A DNA stretch of 64,000 bases from an uncultured Odoribacter sp. (GTDB lineage: Bacteria > Bacteroidota > Bacteroidia > Bacteroidales > Marinifilaceae), in the NCBI GenBank assembly GCA_910588375.1, contig CAJUQA010000015.1:7180-71179 (forward strand). The letters run 5' to 3'. The translations under genes and the position numbers were made by a program. The notes under the pieces were generated by a model. The model did not search any database and was not told the origin of the DNA. It worked only from the letters and a program-made list of their open reading frames with translations. Shown one piece after another: positions 63,717-64,000 of this stretch; the first letter of the stretch is position 1, and the number at the start of each line of letters is the position of its first letter.

Positions 63717-63818
63717 AAGTTGAAGCCGTTAAAAAAATTAAAGAGGTTGAATGAGTTGAAAAGCTGAAAGGGAGCCTCTCTTCAACTGTTTTAACTTTTT
63801 CAACATTTCAACTTTTTT
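63717..63818. other. GTTGAA-rich long imperfect hairpin
   Basis: The left arm holds repeated GTTGAA/GTTAAA words, the right arm TTCAAC/TTTAAC words, and the turn is GGGAGCCTCTC. It has the same composition as the elements at 51583-51663, 5387-5437 and 12481-12548. Probably a terminator or a dispersed intergenic repeat. Confidence 0.55.
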
Positions 63819-63820
63819 TC

Positions 63821-64000
63821 TATCTTTGTTCCGCTACGATGAGAGTAAGCGTATTCCGTCATAGCGGACATATTTGATTTGAAGCGTTTAGCTTTATCCT
63901 GATTTAGAAAACGACCAAATTTCTGCGCAAAAGGATAAACAGTACAAACGCTCGCGTTTGCCGTATATACACACATATATACCCGGTCAAGCGTGGGTAA
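63821..64000 (+). other. Window end: probable promoter and leader, no gene seen
   Basis: TATCTTTG at 63821-63828 fits the -7 consensus, with only a T-rich -33 region. Downstream is a 12-codon ORF (ATG 63839, MRVSVFRHSGHI) and about 120 nt without ORF, running off the window. It may be the leader of a gene beyond 64000. Confidence 0.35.

Overview
The window looks like chromosomal DNA of an anaerobic gut-type Bacteroidota of the order Bacteroidales. The evidence is Mfa/FimA-type fimbrial genes, BACON-domain lipoproteins, DUF3575/DUF3868/DUF4906/DUF6261/DUF4469 proteins, a PBP3 with a PASTA domain and Bacteroides-type promoters (TTTG or TTG, 17-19 nt, TAnnTTTG). Odoribacteraceae is my best guess at family level, held with low confidence.

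Layout. 1-1917 (-): GT-C type membrane glycosyltransferase cut by the window edge. 1937-2366: two invertible-promoter cassettes around one two-way terminator. 2714-5383 (+): DUF6261 protein and a BACON/formylglycine-generating-enzyme-fold lipoprotein whose 3' end looks like the variable region of a diversity-generating retroelement (DGR). 5834-7750: dnaK. 7813-13872 (-): dacB, xseB, xseA, a MORN-repeat protein, engB and a DUF234-type ATPase. 14153-17237 (-): a second BACON lipoprotein and a DUF4469 DNA-binding-like protein behind a third invertible promoter. 17613-19376 (-): DEAD-box helicase. 19422-35612 (-): an almost complete division and cell-wall (dcw) cluster, mraZ to ftsZ, ending in two tandem ftsZ genes; murF is not in it. 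35832-36868 (+): Yip1-like protein and smpB. 36959-46183 (-): six-gene Mfa-type fimbrial operon. 46217-46490: its apparent invertible promoter with three recombination-site copies. 46580-47800 (+): tyrosine recombinase. 47972-48410 (-): small ORF and a broken lipoprotein gene. 48757-62988: housekeeping genes (CoA transferase, dGTPase, YqeY, MATE pump, lytic transglycosylase, nucleoside kinase, TamB-like protein, TsaD, 2-hydroxyacid dehydrogenase). 63093-63258: tRNA-Tyr and tRNA-Gly. 63259-64000: mostly non-coding, repeat-rich.

The main result is a set of four short promoter segments, each bounded by inverted repeats and each sitting directly upstream of a surface-related gene or operon: glycosyltransferase, DUF6261/variable lipoprotein, DUF4469/lipoprotein and fimbriae. 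In the orientation given, all four promoters point away from the surface genes. Three run into a rho-independent terminator and the fourth runs into the recombinase gene. This reads as an all-OFF snapshot of a phase-variable surface programme. One controlled gene also carries DGR-like variable codons, so its expression would be switched by inversion and its sequence by retroelement mutagenesis. No reverse transcriptase or template repeat is present in the window.

Other points of interest are two FtsZ paralogues with different tails, a three-pentamer MraZ box upstream of mraZ, a 23-bp tandem palindrome array, and a TamB-like gene whose membrane anchor lies upstream of any standard start codon.
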